Assembly: GCF_947500795.1 (NCBI RefSeq)
Contig: NZ_CANMTE010000001.1
Location: 434,001 to 498,000 of the forward strand
Direction of reading: 5' to 3'
Source: an uncultured Gelidibacter sp.
GTDB taxonomy: Bacteria; Bacteroidota; Bacteroidia; Flavobacteriales; Flavobacteriaceae
Length of the DNA: 64,000 nucleotides
Part shown: piece after piece, positions 44,137-51,648 of the stretch
How the letters are laid out: the number at the start of each line of letters is the position of its first letter
How positions within the stretch are numbered: position 1 is the first letter of the stretch
The notes under the pieces: generated by a model
What the model was told of the DNA's origin: nothing
The model's database searches: none
What the model saw: only the letters and a program-made list of their open reading frames with translations
Program-made: the position numbers and the translations under genes

Positions 44137-44532
44137 ATGGAGGCGAAAAATCCAATAGTATGGTTTGAAATATATGTTGACGACCTGAATAGGGCCCAAA
44201 AATTCTACGAAACAGTTTTAGATATAAAACTAACAACACTGCAATCACCAGAAATGAGTGAAGATGATAGCGGATTCAAAATGATTGCATTTCCGATGGA
44301 TATGAATGGTGCGGGAGCCTCTGGAGCCCTAGTTAAGATGGAAGGCGTGAAGGCAGGAGGTAATTCAACTTTGGTATATTTTGCAAGCGAAGATTGCAGC
44401 ATTGAAGAGGCGCGTGTGGAGAACGCTCGAGGAACAGTTTTTAAGCCAAAGATGTCCATTGGTGAATACGGATTTATCACCTTGTTTTACGATACGGAAG
44501 GGAATATGGTTGGACTCCATTCAATGGCATAA
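44137..44532 (+). CDS. VOC (glyoxalase/dioxygenase) family protein
   Basis: A 131-residue vicinal-oxygen-chelate fold protein: N-terminal WFEIYVDDLNRAQKFYETVL, central SGALVKMEG, and C-terminal GEYGFITLFYDTEGNMVGLHS with a likely metal-ligand Glu/His pattern. Substrate unknown. A second VOC gene begins 13 bases after its stop; the 270-base gap before it shows no convincing promoter or RNA gene. Confidence 0.88.
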   Translation: MEAKNPIVWFEIYVDDLNRAQKFYETVLDIKLTTLQSPEMSEDDSGFKMIAFPMDMNGAGASGALVKMEGVKAGGNSTLVYFASEDCSIEEARVENARGTVFKPKMSIGEYGFITLFYDTEGNMVGLHSMA

Positions 44533-44545
44533 AGAATACAATATT

Positions 44546-44953
44546 ATGGCAACAGAAATTTTTATAAACCTTCCTGTAAATGACTTAGAAAAATCCATAA
44601 CCTTTTTTAAGCAACTTGGATTCACTTTCAATATGCAATTTACAGATGATAAAGCAGCCTGCTTGGTTTTGGGCGACAATATATATAGTATGTTACTCTC
44701 CAAGCCAATGTTTGAATCCTTTACAAATAAGCCTGTCGTTGATGCTAAAAAATTCACTGAAGTGTTGATTGCAATAGATGTAGAAAGCAAAGATAAAGTT
44801 GATGAGATGGTCCAAAAGGCAGTATCTGCAGGAGGTAAACTATATAGGGCGCCTCAAGATTATGGTTGGATGTATCAGCATAGTTTTGAAGACTTAGATG
44901 GTCACCAATGGGAGATTCTATTCTCCGATATAAGTAAATTACCAAAGGATTGA
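44546..44953 (+). CDS. VOC (glyoxalase-like) family protein, second of a pair
   Basis: A 135-residue VOC protein: EIFINLPVNDLEKSITFFKQLGFTF at the N terminus, ACLVLGDNIYSMLL, and WMYQHSFEDLDGHQWEILF at the C terminus. I use ATG 44546; a longer reading frame upstream overlaps the preceding VOC gene and is not coding. The two VOC proteins are different subfamilies, not a recent duplicate. They are surely co-transcribed. Confidence 0.9.
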   Translation: MATEIFINLPVNDLEKSITFFKQLGFTFNMQFTDDKAACLVLGDNIYSMLLSKPMFESFTNKPVVDAKKFTEVLIAIDVESKDKVDEMVQKAVSAGGKLYRAPQDYGWMYQHSFEDLDGHQWEILFSDISKLPKD

Positions 44954-45019
44954 TTCGTATATGAATCACGATTAGTTTCCTTATCTTAGTACTATTAATT
45001 AATTCAAAATAATGTATTT

Positions 45020-45661
45020 ATGAAAACGATTCGATTAGGTGATGAAGCACCCAATTTCAATGCGCAAACTACAGAAGGAGATATTAATTTTCATGAATGG
45101 TTAGGGGATAGCTGGGGAATTTTATTTTCGCATCCTGCAGATTTTACACCTGTATGTACTACAGAACTAGGCACTGTTGCCAAGTATAAAGAAGAATTTG
45201 ACAAGCGCAACACCAAGGTTATTGCACTAAGTGTTGACGGATTGGAATCTCATAAAGATTGGATAAAAGATATTAATGAGACCCAACAAACCACTGTCAA
45301 CTTTCCAATTATTGCTGATGAAGACCATAAGGTCGCTCGTTTATACGATATGATTCACCCTAATGCCGATAGCAAACATACTGTAAGATCAGTATTTTTA
45401 ATTGCTCCTGATAAAACGGTGAAATTGACCATTACCTATCCAGCATCTACGGGTAGAAATTTTGACGAATTGCTACGTGTCATTGATTCCTTGCAATTGA
45501 CTGCCTATCATAAAGTTGCAACGCCTGCTAATTGGAATGATGGCGATGACTGTGTAATTGTTCCTGCGGTAAGTAATGAAGAAGCCACAAAACTGTTTCC
45601 AAAAGGTTATGACGAAGTGCGCTCATATTTAAGAATGACGCCACAACCAAACAAGAATTAA
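45020..45661 (+). CDS. Peroxiredoxin, Prx6 (1-Cys) type
   Basis: A 213-residue thiol peroxidase. The peroxidatic Cys lies in HPADFTPVCTTELG (about residue 46). The downstream LSVDGLESHKDWIKDI, the conserved RSVFLIAPDKTVKLTITYPASTGRN and the long C-terminal domain ending KGYDEVRSYLRMTPQP are those of Prx6-type enzymes. No second catalytic Cys in the usual 2-Cys position; one Cys occurs at DDCVIVPAVS. Likely reduces hydrogen or organic peroxides. Confidence 0.93.
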   Translation: MKTIRLGDEAPNFNAQTTEGDINFHEWLGDSWGILFSHPADFTPVCTTELGTVAKYKEEFDKRNTKVIALSVDGLESHKDWIKDINETQQTTVNFPIIADEDHKVARLYDMIHPNADSKHTVRSVFLIAPDKTVKLTITYPASTGRNFDELLRVIDSLQLTAYHKVATPANWNDGDDCVIVPAVSNEEATKLFPKGYDEVRSYLRMTPQPNKN

Positions 45662-45722
45662 GGTCTTAACAACCTTGTTAATAAAAGTTAATTTTGGTAT
45701 TGTATAACACAATGCTTTCTTA

Positions 45723-45730
45723 TATCTTTG
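45723..45730 (+). promoter_or_regulatory. Putative -7 element (TAtcTTTG) for the small gene at 45758
   Basis: Exact TAnnTTTG ending 27 bases before the ATG. Confidence 0.45.
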
Positions 45731-45757
45731 CTTTAATTATTAAAAATAACTCTCGGC

Positions 45758-45946
45758 ATGTTTGAATTTGAACAATATTTAGGATTTTTAGCGTTTTTGA
45801 CCATTTTAACCATTGGGTTTTGGTTAATGATATTTTTGATGACTTTCGTAATCCCTTACTGGATTTTTGGTTCTTCAATAGAACGTTTTAAAGAAATTCA
45901 AGCGGAGCGTAAAGCTAAAAGAGAAGGTACTACCTTAAATCAATAA
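45758..45946 (+). CDS. Small single-helix membrane protein of unknown function
   Basis: A 62-residue protein: a long hydrophobic segment (about residues 8-36, FLAFLTILTIGFWLMIFLMTFVIPYW) then a basic helical tail (SIERFKEIQAERKAKREG). It has its own TAnnTTTG element and a strong terminator directly after it, which support a real gene. No family recognised. Confidence 0.65.
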   Translation: MFEFEQYLGFLAFLTILTIGFWLMIFLMTFVIPYWIFGSSIERFKEIQAERKAKREGTTLNQ

Positions 45947-45966
45947 TTATTTTATTTCTTATATAA

Positions 45967-46000
45967 AAAAAAGCGGTTTCAATTTGAAACCGCTTTTTTT
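45967..46000 (+). terminator. Bidirectional terminator
   Basis: AAGCGGTTTC (45971-45980) pairs with GAAACCGCTT (45986-45995), flanked by A-run and T-run, between the small gene and the convergent outer-membrane receptor gene. Confidence 0.9.
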
Positions 46001-46019
46001 ATGCCTTGGTGTGTAGATT

Positions 46020-48473
46020 TTATCCTTCAAAATCCATATCATCTCCACCATTACGACGCTCCATATCACGTTGCTGTTTCTTTTGTTGGTTGAAACGGTA
46101 AGTGAATGACACGTTGAAGCTACGTTGTCTCCATTGGAATTCAGCACTACTGTTGAATGTAGGTGTTGTAGATTCCATGCTACGTTTTCTGGTATTGAAC
46201 AAATCACTTACGTTGAAAGCGAGTGAAGCGCGGTCATCAAATAAATCTTTGCTAAATGCCATATCTGTAGAGAACATGCCTTTTCTTTTGTTCTGAGCAT
46301 CTTCACTTGGTCCCATATAGAACACACGTGTTTGCCAATCAATATTTCCTGGTAATGTGTATTTGTTGTTTAATCTTGCAAACCAGCTTAAGTTTTCTGC
46401 ACCGTAATCAAATCCGTTATAGAATCCTTCTGTGTTCGATTGGAACAAGTTGAAGTTACCATTAATGTTCCAAACTTTTGACGGTCTGTAAGACACTGTG
46501 AACTCAAAACCGTAACGGTCATTTGTCGCTAAGTTGATAGGTGTACGACGAATAATTGGGAATTCAGTTCCGTTAATAATTGCAACCTCGCCAGTATCTT
46601 CACTAATAAAAGTGAAAACATCAGTAGCACGCTCATAATAAATAGAGCTATTTAAGGTGAATTTTCCAAATCTGTTTAAATAACCTAAGTCAACTTTGTT
46701 AGAATAACTAGGGTTGATGTCTGGATTTCCTTGAAATAGGTTAGTAGCACTACTTCTTGATGGGAATGGATTGATAAATCTAGATCTTGGACGGCTAATT
46801 CTGCGGTTGTAGCCTAATTGTAAACTTTGTTTATCATTTATTTCATACCCTAAATTAACAGTAGGGAATAAGTCTGCATAATTTTTTCTTTGAAAGTCAT
46901 TACTTGTTAATTGATCAATCGTCAATCTTGTAGATTCCATACGAAGACCTAACAAATAAGAGAATTTGCTTTTTATTTTACTACCAAATTGAGAGTATAC
47001 AGAATTGATGTATTCTCTATAAATAAGGTTGTTGCTCACGTCAGTATCTAATACAAACTCACCGTTATCATTGAATTCTAAACTATAGTCCGTATCCAAT
47101 TCATTAAAATTACCACGGTATCCAAATTCAAATTGACTGTTTTCACCTAATGGTAAAACGTAATCTGATTGAAGTAAAATTTCATCTTGAGATCTTAGAG
47201 TCCCAACGCGCTCAGCAGCATCTCCATCTTGAGAAATTAAAGAGCGTTCGTTTTCATCACTCGTTTCATATTGAAAATCGAATGTCAATTTATGTTGGCT
47301 GTTGCCACCAAACTGCTTGTCAAAGTTTAATGAATATTGAATGGTTTTATCGTCTTCCAATTCTGGATCATAACGCATAGATTCATTTAAAATATCGCCA
47401 GCCGCGTTAAATTCTTTGATATAGTTTGAAGTGTTGTTTTCTTCATCACTTTTTCTATAAACTACAGAGGTTGTTAAAGAAGCTGAATCGGTAATGTACC
47501 ATTCCAAACCTAAATTGGTTGTAAAGTTTTTGTTTTGTCTGTCCGTTTCACGATTTTCATTTAAAAACGTATCAGGATTATCTATTAAAAGATTGCCGTT
47601 TTCATCAAACTGTCTGTTGAAATATTGCGTCTCAGTAAATGATTTACCTGGAGATTCTCTATAGCTGTAACCTGTTGTGTTGAAAAAGTTGAAGTCGCCA
47701 GTTCTGTAATTAATGTTACCAGAAACACCAGCATTGGTTGGATGACCTGCGTTTGCAGTGATGGCACCATTTAAACCTTGAAGTTTACTTCTTCTTAAGA
47801 TGATATTTAAGATACCTGCAGTACCTTCAGCATCGTAGCGTGCAGAAGGTGAGGTGATGACTTCAACACGTTCAATAGACTCCGCTGGCAATTGGCGTAA
47901 GGCATCTGTTGAATTAAGACCAACCAAACCAGATGGTTTACCGTTGATTAAAATGGTCACGTTTTCATTTCCTCTTAACGATACATTACCTTCAACGTCT
48001 ACTGATACTGAAGGAACGTTATCTAGAACGTCGCTCACAGTTCCACCTCTTACAGTAAGATCTTGGCCAACATTATAGATTTTTTTGTCTAATTTGATTT
48101 CCACAGTGGTACGTTCCGCAATAATGGAAACTTCACCTAAAGATTGTGCATCAATAGCAATGCCTACAACACCTAAATTTGTGTCTTTATTTAAGGTCTT
48201 ATTTGGGATTTTATATGTTGTATATGAAATATATTCAACAGAAATATCATAGGTGCCTTTAGGAACTTTAATATCGAATTTTCCATCAATATCAGTAATA
48301 CCACCTGTTACAATTCTATTTTCTGCTTTACTGAAAAATGCAATAGTTGCATATTCCAGTGGTTGGTTAACATCTTTGTCCATTACAACACCAGTAATGC
48401 TCACCTCTTGGGCGGAAATGAGATTTGATGTCAATAAAAAAAGAAGGGTAAATACGTAGGGAATTAGTTTCAT
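46020..48473 (-). CDS. Outer-membrane beta-barrel receptor with carboxypeptidase-regulatory-like domain (TonB-dependent type)
   Basis: An 817-residue exported protein: signal peptide MKLIPYVFTLLFLLTSNLISAQ, a carboxypeptidase-regulatory-like domain (VSITGVVMDKDVNQPLEYATIA ... GTYDISVEYISY, about residues 24-105), a plug domain (about 125-225, with VSDVLDNVPSVSVDVEGNVSLRG and NGKPSGLVG), then a large beta-barrel ending QRSFNVSFTYRFNQQKK. No recognisable TonB box at the N terminus of the mature protein. Ligand unknown; no SusD partner nearby. A small exported protein gene lies 6 bases upstream in the same operon. Confidence 0.9.
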   Translation of the reverse strand: MKLIPYVFTLLFLLTSNLISAQEVSITGVVMDKDVNQPLEYATIAFFSKAENRIVTGGITDIDGKFDIKVPKGTYDISVEYISYTTYKIPNKTLNKDTNLGVVGIAIDAQSLGEVSIIAERTTVEIKLDKKIYNVGQDLTVRGGTVSDVLDNVPSVSVDVEGNVSLRGNENVTILINGKPSGLVGLNSTDALRQLPAESIERVEVITSPSARYDAEGTAGILNIILRRSKLQGLNGAITANAGHPTNAGVSGNINYRTGDFNFFNTTGYSYRESPGKSFTETQYFNRQFDENGNLLIDNPDTFLNENRETDRQNKNFTTNLGLEWYITDSASLTTSVVYRKSDEENNTSNYIKEFNAAGDILNESMRYDPELEDDKTIQYSLNFDKQFGGNSQHKLTFDFQYETSDENERSLISQDGDAAERVGTLRSQDEILLQSDYVLPLGENSQFEFGYRGNFNELDTDYSLEFNDNGEFVLDTDVSNNLIYREYINSVYSQFGSKIKSKFSYLLGLRMESTRLTIDQLTSNDFQRKNYADLFPTVNLGYEINDKQSLQLGYNRRISRPRSRFINPFPSRSSATNLFQGNPDINPSYSNKVDLGYLNRFGKFTLNSSIYYERATDVFTFISEDTGEVAIINGTEFPIIRRTPINLATNDRYGFEFTVSYRPSKVWNINGNFNLFQSNTEGFYNGFDYGAENLSWFARLNNKYTLPGNIDWQTRVFYMGPSEDAQNKRKGMFSTDMAFSKDLFDDRASLAFNVSDLFNTRKRSMESTTPTFNSSAEFQWRQRSFNVSFTYRFNQQKKQQRDMERRNGGDDMDFEG

Positions 48474-48479
48474 TTTAAT

Positions 48480-48899
48480 TTAGTTGTTTTTCTTGGTTTT
48501 AGTTTTTTGCAATTTTTTTATTTCCGATTTATTATCTTCTACAAAACGTTGGACTGAGGCAATCGTCTCTTCCGTATAAAGTTCTTTAACATCAGCAAAA
48601 TGTGATGTCTTTAACTCTTCAATTAAGGTTTCTTTTTCGAAAATTTGGTGGAGTTCAGACATGGCAATTTGATTCCGTTTTTGGTAGAAATCATCAATTT
48701 TTTGCTTGAGAATTTCACCTTTAAAATCGTCTATGTCTAAAAGTTTGACAAATGTGGAAACACGTTCTCTGTACTGCTCCATTTGTTTTTCCATATATTG
48801 TTCCTGCTCTCTTTCATGCGCTTCTTTCCGTTGGGCATAGGACGGAGTGACGCCTAAAATGAGCATCAAAACAATAACCTTAACTACTTTTGCAACCAT
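48480..48899 (-). CDS. Small exported, charged helical protein in the receptor operon
   Basis: A 139-residue protein with signal peptide (VVKVIVLMLILGVTPSYAQ), then an entirely helical, highly charged mature part (EREQEQYMEKQMEQYRERVSTF ... VEDNKSEIKKLQKTKTKKNN). It looks like a periplasmic helical protein and recalls Spy/CpxP-like adaptors in character only, not by motif. It is the first gene of the operon with the outer-membrane receptor (6-base gap), so the two probably act together or are co-regulated. Confidence 0.7.
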   Translation of the reverse strand: MVAKVVKVIVLMLILGVTPSYAQRKEAHEREQEQYMEKQMEQYRERVSTFVKLLDIDDFKGEILKQKIDDFYQKRNQIAMSELHQIFEKETLIEELKTSHFADVKELYTEETIASVQRFVEDNKSEIKKLQKTKTKKNN

Positions 48900-48926
48900 A
48901 ATAAATCGGTTTTATTATTGAGAGTG

Positions 48927-48934
48927 CAAAAATA
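48927..48934 (-). promoter_or_regulatory. Putative -7 element (TAttTTTG) for the receptor operon
   Basis: Exact TAnnTTTG on the minus strand, 27 bases upstream of ATG 48899. Confidence 0.5.
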
Positions 48935-48980
48935 GAACTTGGTTTAATGGTGTTTGGTTAAAGTTGTGTTAAAGGTCCCC

Positions 48981-49322
48981 TTAAAGGATGTCGAGGATTT
49001 TTTGTGGAGGTCGGCCAATAGTAGCTTTATTGCCATTAATGACAATTGGACGTTCAATAAGTTTAGGATGCTTTGCCATGGCGGCGATAATTTCTTTATC
49101 GGTCAAGTCTAAACCTTTATACTCATCTTTCCAAATGGATTCATTTTTTCTGACGAGTTCAATAGGTTTGATTTTTAATAAGTTGATGATTTCTTCTAGA
49201 GCTTTTTCATCTAAAACATCGTCAAGATATTTGATAACCTTAAAATCATTGGTTTTGGTTTCAAGTATTTCCAAGGCTTCCCTTGATTTGCTACAACGTG
49301 GATTGTGATAAATAGAAATCAT
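48981..49322 (-). CDS. ArsC/Spx-family reductase-like protein
   Basis: A 113-residue thioredoxin-fold protein of the arsenate reductase (glutaredoxin) family: ISIYHNPRCSKSREALEIL near the N terminus with the single catalytic-position Cys, and ERPIVINGNKATIGRPPQ at the C terminus. Real arsenate reduction is not proven, as many chromosomal copies lack ars neighbours, as here. I choose ATG 49322 over 49376 because a TAnnTTTG element at 49346-49353 lies between. Confidence 0.88.
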   Translation of the reverse strand: MISIYHNPRCSKSREALEILETKTNDFKVIKYLDDVLDEKALEEIINLLKIKPIELVRKNESIWKDEYKGLDLTDKEIIAAMAKHPKLIERPIVINGNKATIGRPPQKILDIL

Positions 49323-49345
49323 TAGTAATGGTTTTAAAGATCCGG

Positions 49346-49353
49346 CAAAGTTA
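49346..49353 (-). promoter_or_regulatory. Putative -7 element (TAacTTTG) for the ArsC-like gene
   Basis: Exact TAnnTTTG on the minus strand, with ATTG about 20 bases further upstream as a possible -33 element. Supports the start at 49322. Confidence 0.5.
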
Positions 49354-49394
49354 AGAAATTTGCCAGCATCAAGCAATTCATCATGTCTCTAGGA

Positions 49395-50012
49395 TTAAAG
49401 TTGGATGTTGAACGCTTTTAATTCTTCTTCTAATTTTTCAGGAGTATTAAAAAGAATGGTATTAATGCCCATGTCTTTGGCAGCAATGATATTCCGCAGA
49501 TTGTCATCAATAAAAATAGCGCGTTGTGCCTCGATATTAAAACGATTCAATGTCAACTCGTAGATGTCCTTAAATGGTTTTCTTGTTTTTTCTTCGCCAG
49601 ATACTACAATACCCTCAAACCAATGTAAAAAATCAAATCGCTCAAGTGCAATAGGAAAGGTTTCGTGGCTCCAATTTGTTAGTGCTACCACTTTATAATC
49701 TTCATGGTCAATTAACTTTTTTAAAATGGCCACAGTTCCCTCAATTGCTTCTCCTAACATCTCTTCCCAACGCCCGTAAAACATCCTGATTAATTCTTCA
49801 TGTTCAGGAAAAAGCGCCACACGTTCTTCAGTTGCTTTGGCTAACGGATAGCCTGCATCTTGATTCTCGTTCCACTCATGCGTACATACATTATCGAAAA
49901 ACCATTGCATTTTTTCGCGATCGCCATTAAAAACGTCTAAATATACATACTCAGGATTCCAGTCAATAAGAACGCCACCGAGGTCAAAAATAATCGTGTC
50001 AATTGTTTTCAT
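49395..50012 (-). CDS. HAD-superfamily hydrolase, phosphatase-like (subfamily IA)
   Basis: A 205-residue HAD protein: motif I IIFDLGGVLIDWNPEY (nucleophile position Asp near residue 9), motif II VALTNWSHETF, motif III with the Lys of EKTRKPFKDIYE, and motif IV FIDDNLRNIIAAKDMG. Resembles YihX-type sugar-phosphate phosphatases; substrate not determinable. Its ATG follows directly on the stop codon of the upstream membrane-protein gene (TAAATG), so they are co-translated. Confidence 0.9.
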   Translation of the reverse strand: MKTIDTIIFDLGGVLIDWNPEYVYLDVFNGDREKMQWFFDNVCTHEWNENQDAGYPLAKATEERVALFPEHEELIRMFYGRWEEMLGEAIEGTVAILKKLIDHEDYKVVALTNWSHETFPIALERFDFLHWFEGIVVSGEEKTRKPFKDIYELTLNRFNIEAQRAIFIDDNLRNIIAAKDMGINTILFNTPEKLEEELKAFNIQL

Positions 50013-50399
50013 TTAGATAATGCTGTAAATTAATAATGCTCCTAAGAGTATTGAAAATGGTGAAATTATTTGAAAATATAGAGGTTTTAGCATCCGTGTC
50101 CATTTTTGAGAATAGTTATAATGCCATTGCCTCGGTATTAAAAATAACACAACCGAGGTTAGTGCCATAAACCATCCTATAATGGATAATGCCATTGGAT
50201 ATTTGGAATGTGCAGCATAAATAATGAGCGCTATTGCGGGAACCATTCTTAAACCGATTTCAGTATAATTGATAATGGTAGTGCTTGCCGCTTTATTCAA
50301 TAGGCCTCTGGCAATTTCGGGTTTTAATAACATGAGGAAGCCCACGCCAATTAAAAATAGCCCGAATAAAATAAGGATGAATTTGGCAAAAAGAACCAT
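50013..50399 (-). CDS. Small four-helix membrane protein of unknown function
   Basis: A 128-residue protein with about four hydrophobic helices (ILILFGLFLIGVGFLML; MVPAIALIIYAAHS; LSIIGWFMALTSVVLFLI; ISPFSILLGALLIYSII). No recognised family. It begins 29 bases after prfB and its stop touches the start of the HAD gene. Confidence 0.65.
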   Translation of the reverse strand: MVLFAKFILILFGLFLIGVGFLMLLKPEIARGLLNKAASTTIINYTEIGLRMVPAIALIIYAAHSKYPMALSIIGWFMALTSVVLFLIPRQWHYNYSQKWTRMLKPLYFQIISPFSILLGALLIYSII

Positions 50400-50428
50400 A
50401 ATCTTGATTGAAACTTAATCAAGATACG

Positions 50429-51539
50429 CTATAATTCATTCGGATTGTCATCCTTTTGTCCCATCATCATCAAATAAGCTTTCAGGAACTCGTCAATCTC
50501 GCCATCCATTACATTGTCCACGTTTCCAGTTTCATGCCCAGTTCTCACATCCTTCACTAATTTATAAGGATGCATGACATAGTTGCGAATCTGGCTTCCC
50601 CATTCGATCTTCATTTTTCCAGCCTCAATATCTTCACGCTGTGCCAACTGTTTTTGCAGTTCAATCTCGTACAATTGCGATCTAAGCATTTGCATAGCTC
50701 TAGCCCTGTTATCGTGTTGAGAGCGCGTTTCAGAACAGGAAATTTGAATTCCCGTCGGTTTATGGGTCAACTGCACCTTAGTTTCTACCTTGTTGACGTT
50801 CTGTCCACCAGCGCCACTGGAGCGTGCGGTAGTAATTTCAATATCAGCAGGGTTTATCTCTATTTCAATGGTATCGTCAACAAGAGGGTAGACATATACA
50901 GAAGCGAAACTGGTATGGCGTTTGGCATTACTATCAAACGGAGAAATTCGGACCAATCTATGGACACCGTTTTCACCCTTTAACCAACCAAAGGCAAAAG
51001 CGCCTTCAATCTCAAAGGTTACTGTTTTGATACCTGCAACATCGCCTTCCTGAAAGTTCAGTTCCTTAACCTTAAATCCGCTATTTTCAGCATACATCAG
51101 GTACATGCGCATGAGCATACTTGCCCAATCACAGGATTCCGTACCGCCAGCGCCGGCAGTAATTTGGAGGACTGCACTTAAACTATCACCTTCCTCAGAA
51201 AGCATGTTTTTAAACTCTAGCTTCTCAACGTGTGCTAAAGTTTTGTTGAAATGGTCTTCTAATTCTTGTGCTGAAAGTTCTTCGGCTTTGTAGAATTCAT
51301 AAAACACCTCCAAATCCTCAATTAGAGTTTTGGCAGTATTATAATCTTGAACCCAACTTTTTTTCTCTCTAATGGAGCGCATCACCAGCTCTGCAGCTTT
51401 AGAATCGTTCCAGAAATTAGGATCAAAAGTTTGTTCTTCTTCGTTTGTTATCTCAATAGTTTTGGCATCTATGTCAAAGATACCTCCTCAACGCTCCAAG
51501 GCGTTCTACAAGACCCTTAATTTGATCAGATGTAGTCAT
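50429..51539 (-). CDS. prfB: Peptide chain release factor 2, with programmed +1 frameshift
   Basis: RF2 recognises UGA and UAA stops. The gene consists of a 21-codon first frame (ATG at 51539, ending ...LRRYL) that runs into an in-frame TGA at 51474-51476, and a second frame beginning GAC at 51475-51473 ([14 protein letters not shown]...). A +1 shift joins them into a 369-residue protein, the normal RF2 length (about 365). The stop-recognition tripeptide SPF ([11 protein letters not shown]) and the catalytic GGQ ([11 protein letters not shown]) are both present. A TAnnTTTG promoter element precedes ATG 51539. Without the shift only a truncated peptide would be made. Confidence 0.95.
51473..51488 (-). 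promoter_or_regulatory. RF2 programmed frameshift site
   Basis: On the coding strand: internal Shine-Dalgarno-like AGGAGG (51488-51483), TAT, the slippery CTT (51479-51477), stop TGA (51476-51474) and C. This is the classical autoregulatory site: when RF2 is scarce the ribosome pauses at UGA and shifts +1. Confidence 0.95.
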
Positions 51540-51557
51540 AATAGTGTGAATTTTTCA

Positions 51558-51565
51558 CAAATATA
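51558..51565 (-). promoter_or_regulatory. Putative -7 element for prfB (TAtaTTTG)
   Basis: Exact TAnnTTTG on the minus strand, 18 bases upstream of ATG 51539; supports that start. Confidence 0.55.
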
Positions 51566-51648
51566 TCATTAAAACGGAGGACAGTTATAGAATTTATCAG
51601 ATAATTTTTTCAGTTTATTTGTGTAGTTTTATAAGCTAATTAACAATT

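Noticed and set aside
44381-44545. Longer start for the second VOC gene
   Set aside because: The upstream frame overlaps the first VOC gene in a different frame; the VOC fold begins at ATG 44546, 13 bases after the first gene's stop.
48981-49322. A dedicated arsenic-resistance gene
   Set aside because: The protein is ArsC/Spx-like but there are no arsR, arsB, acr3 or arsM neighbours, so arsenate reduction is not claimed.
50429-51385. prfB as a truncated gene or frameshift pseudogene
   Set aside because: The in-frame TGA lies in the classical CTT-TGA-C recoding context with AGGAGG upstream, and a +1 shift restores a full-length RF2.
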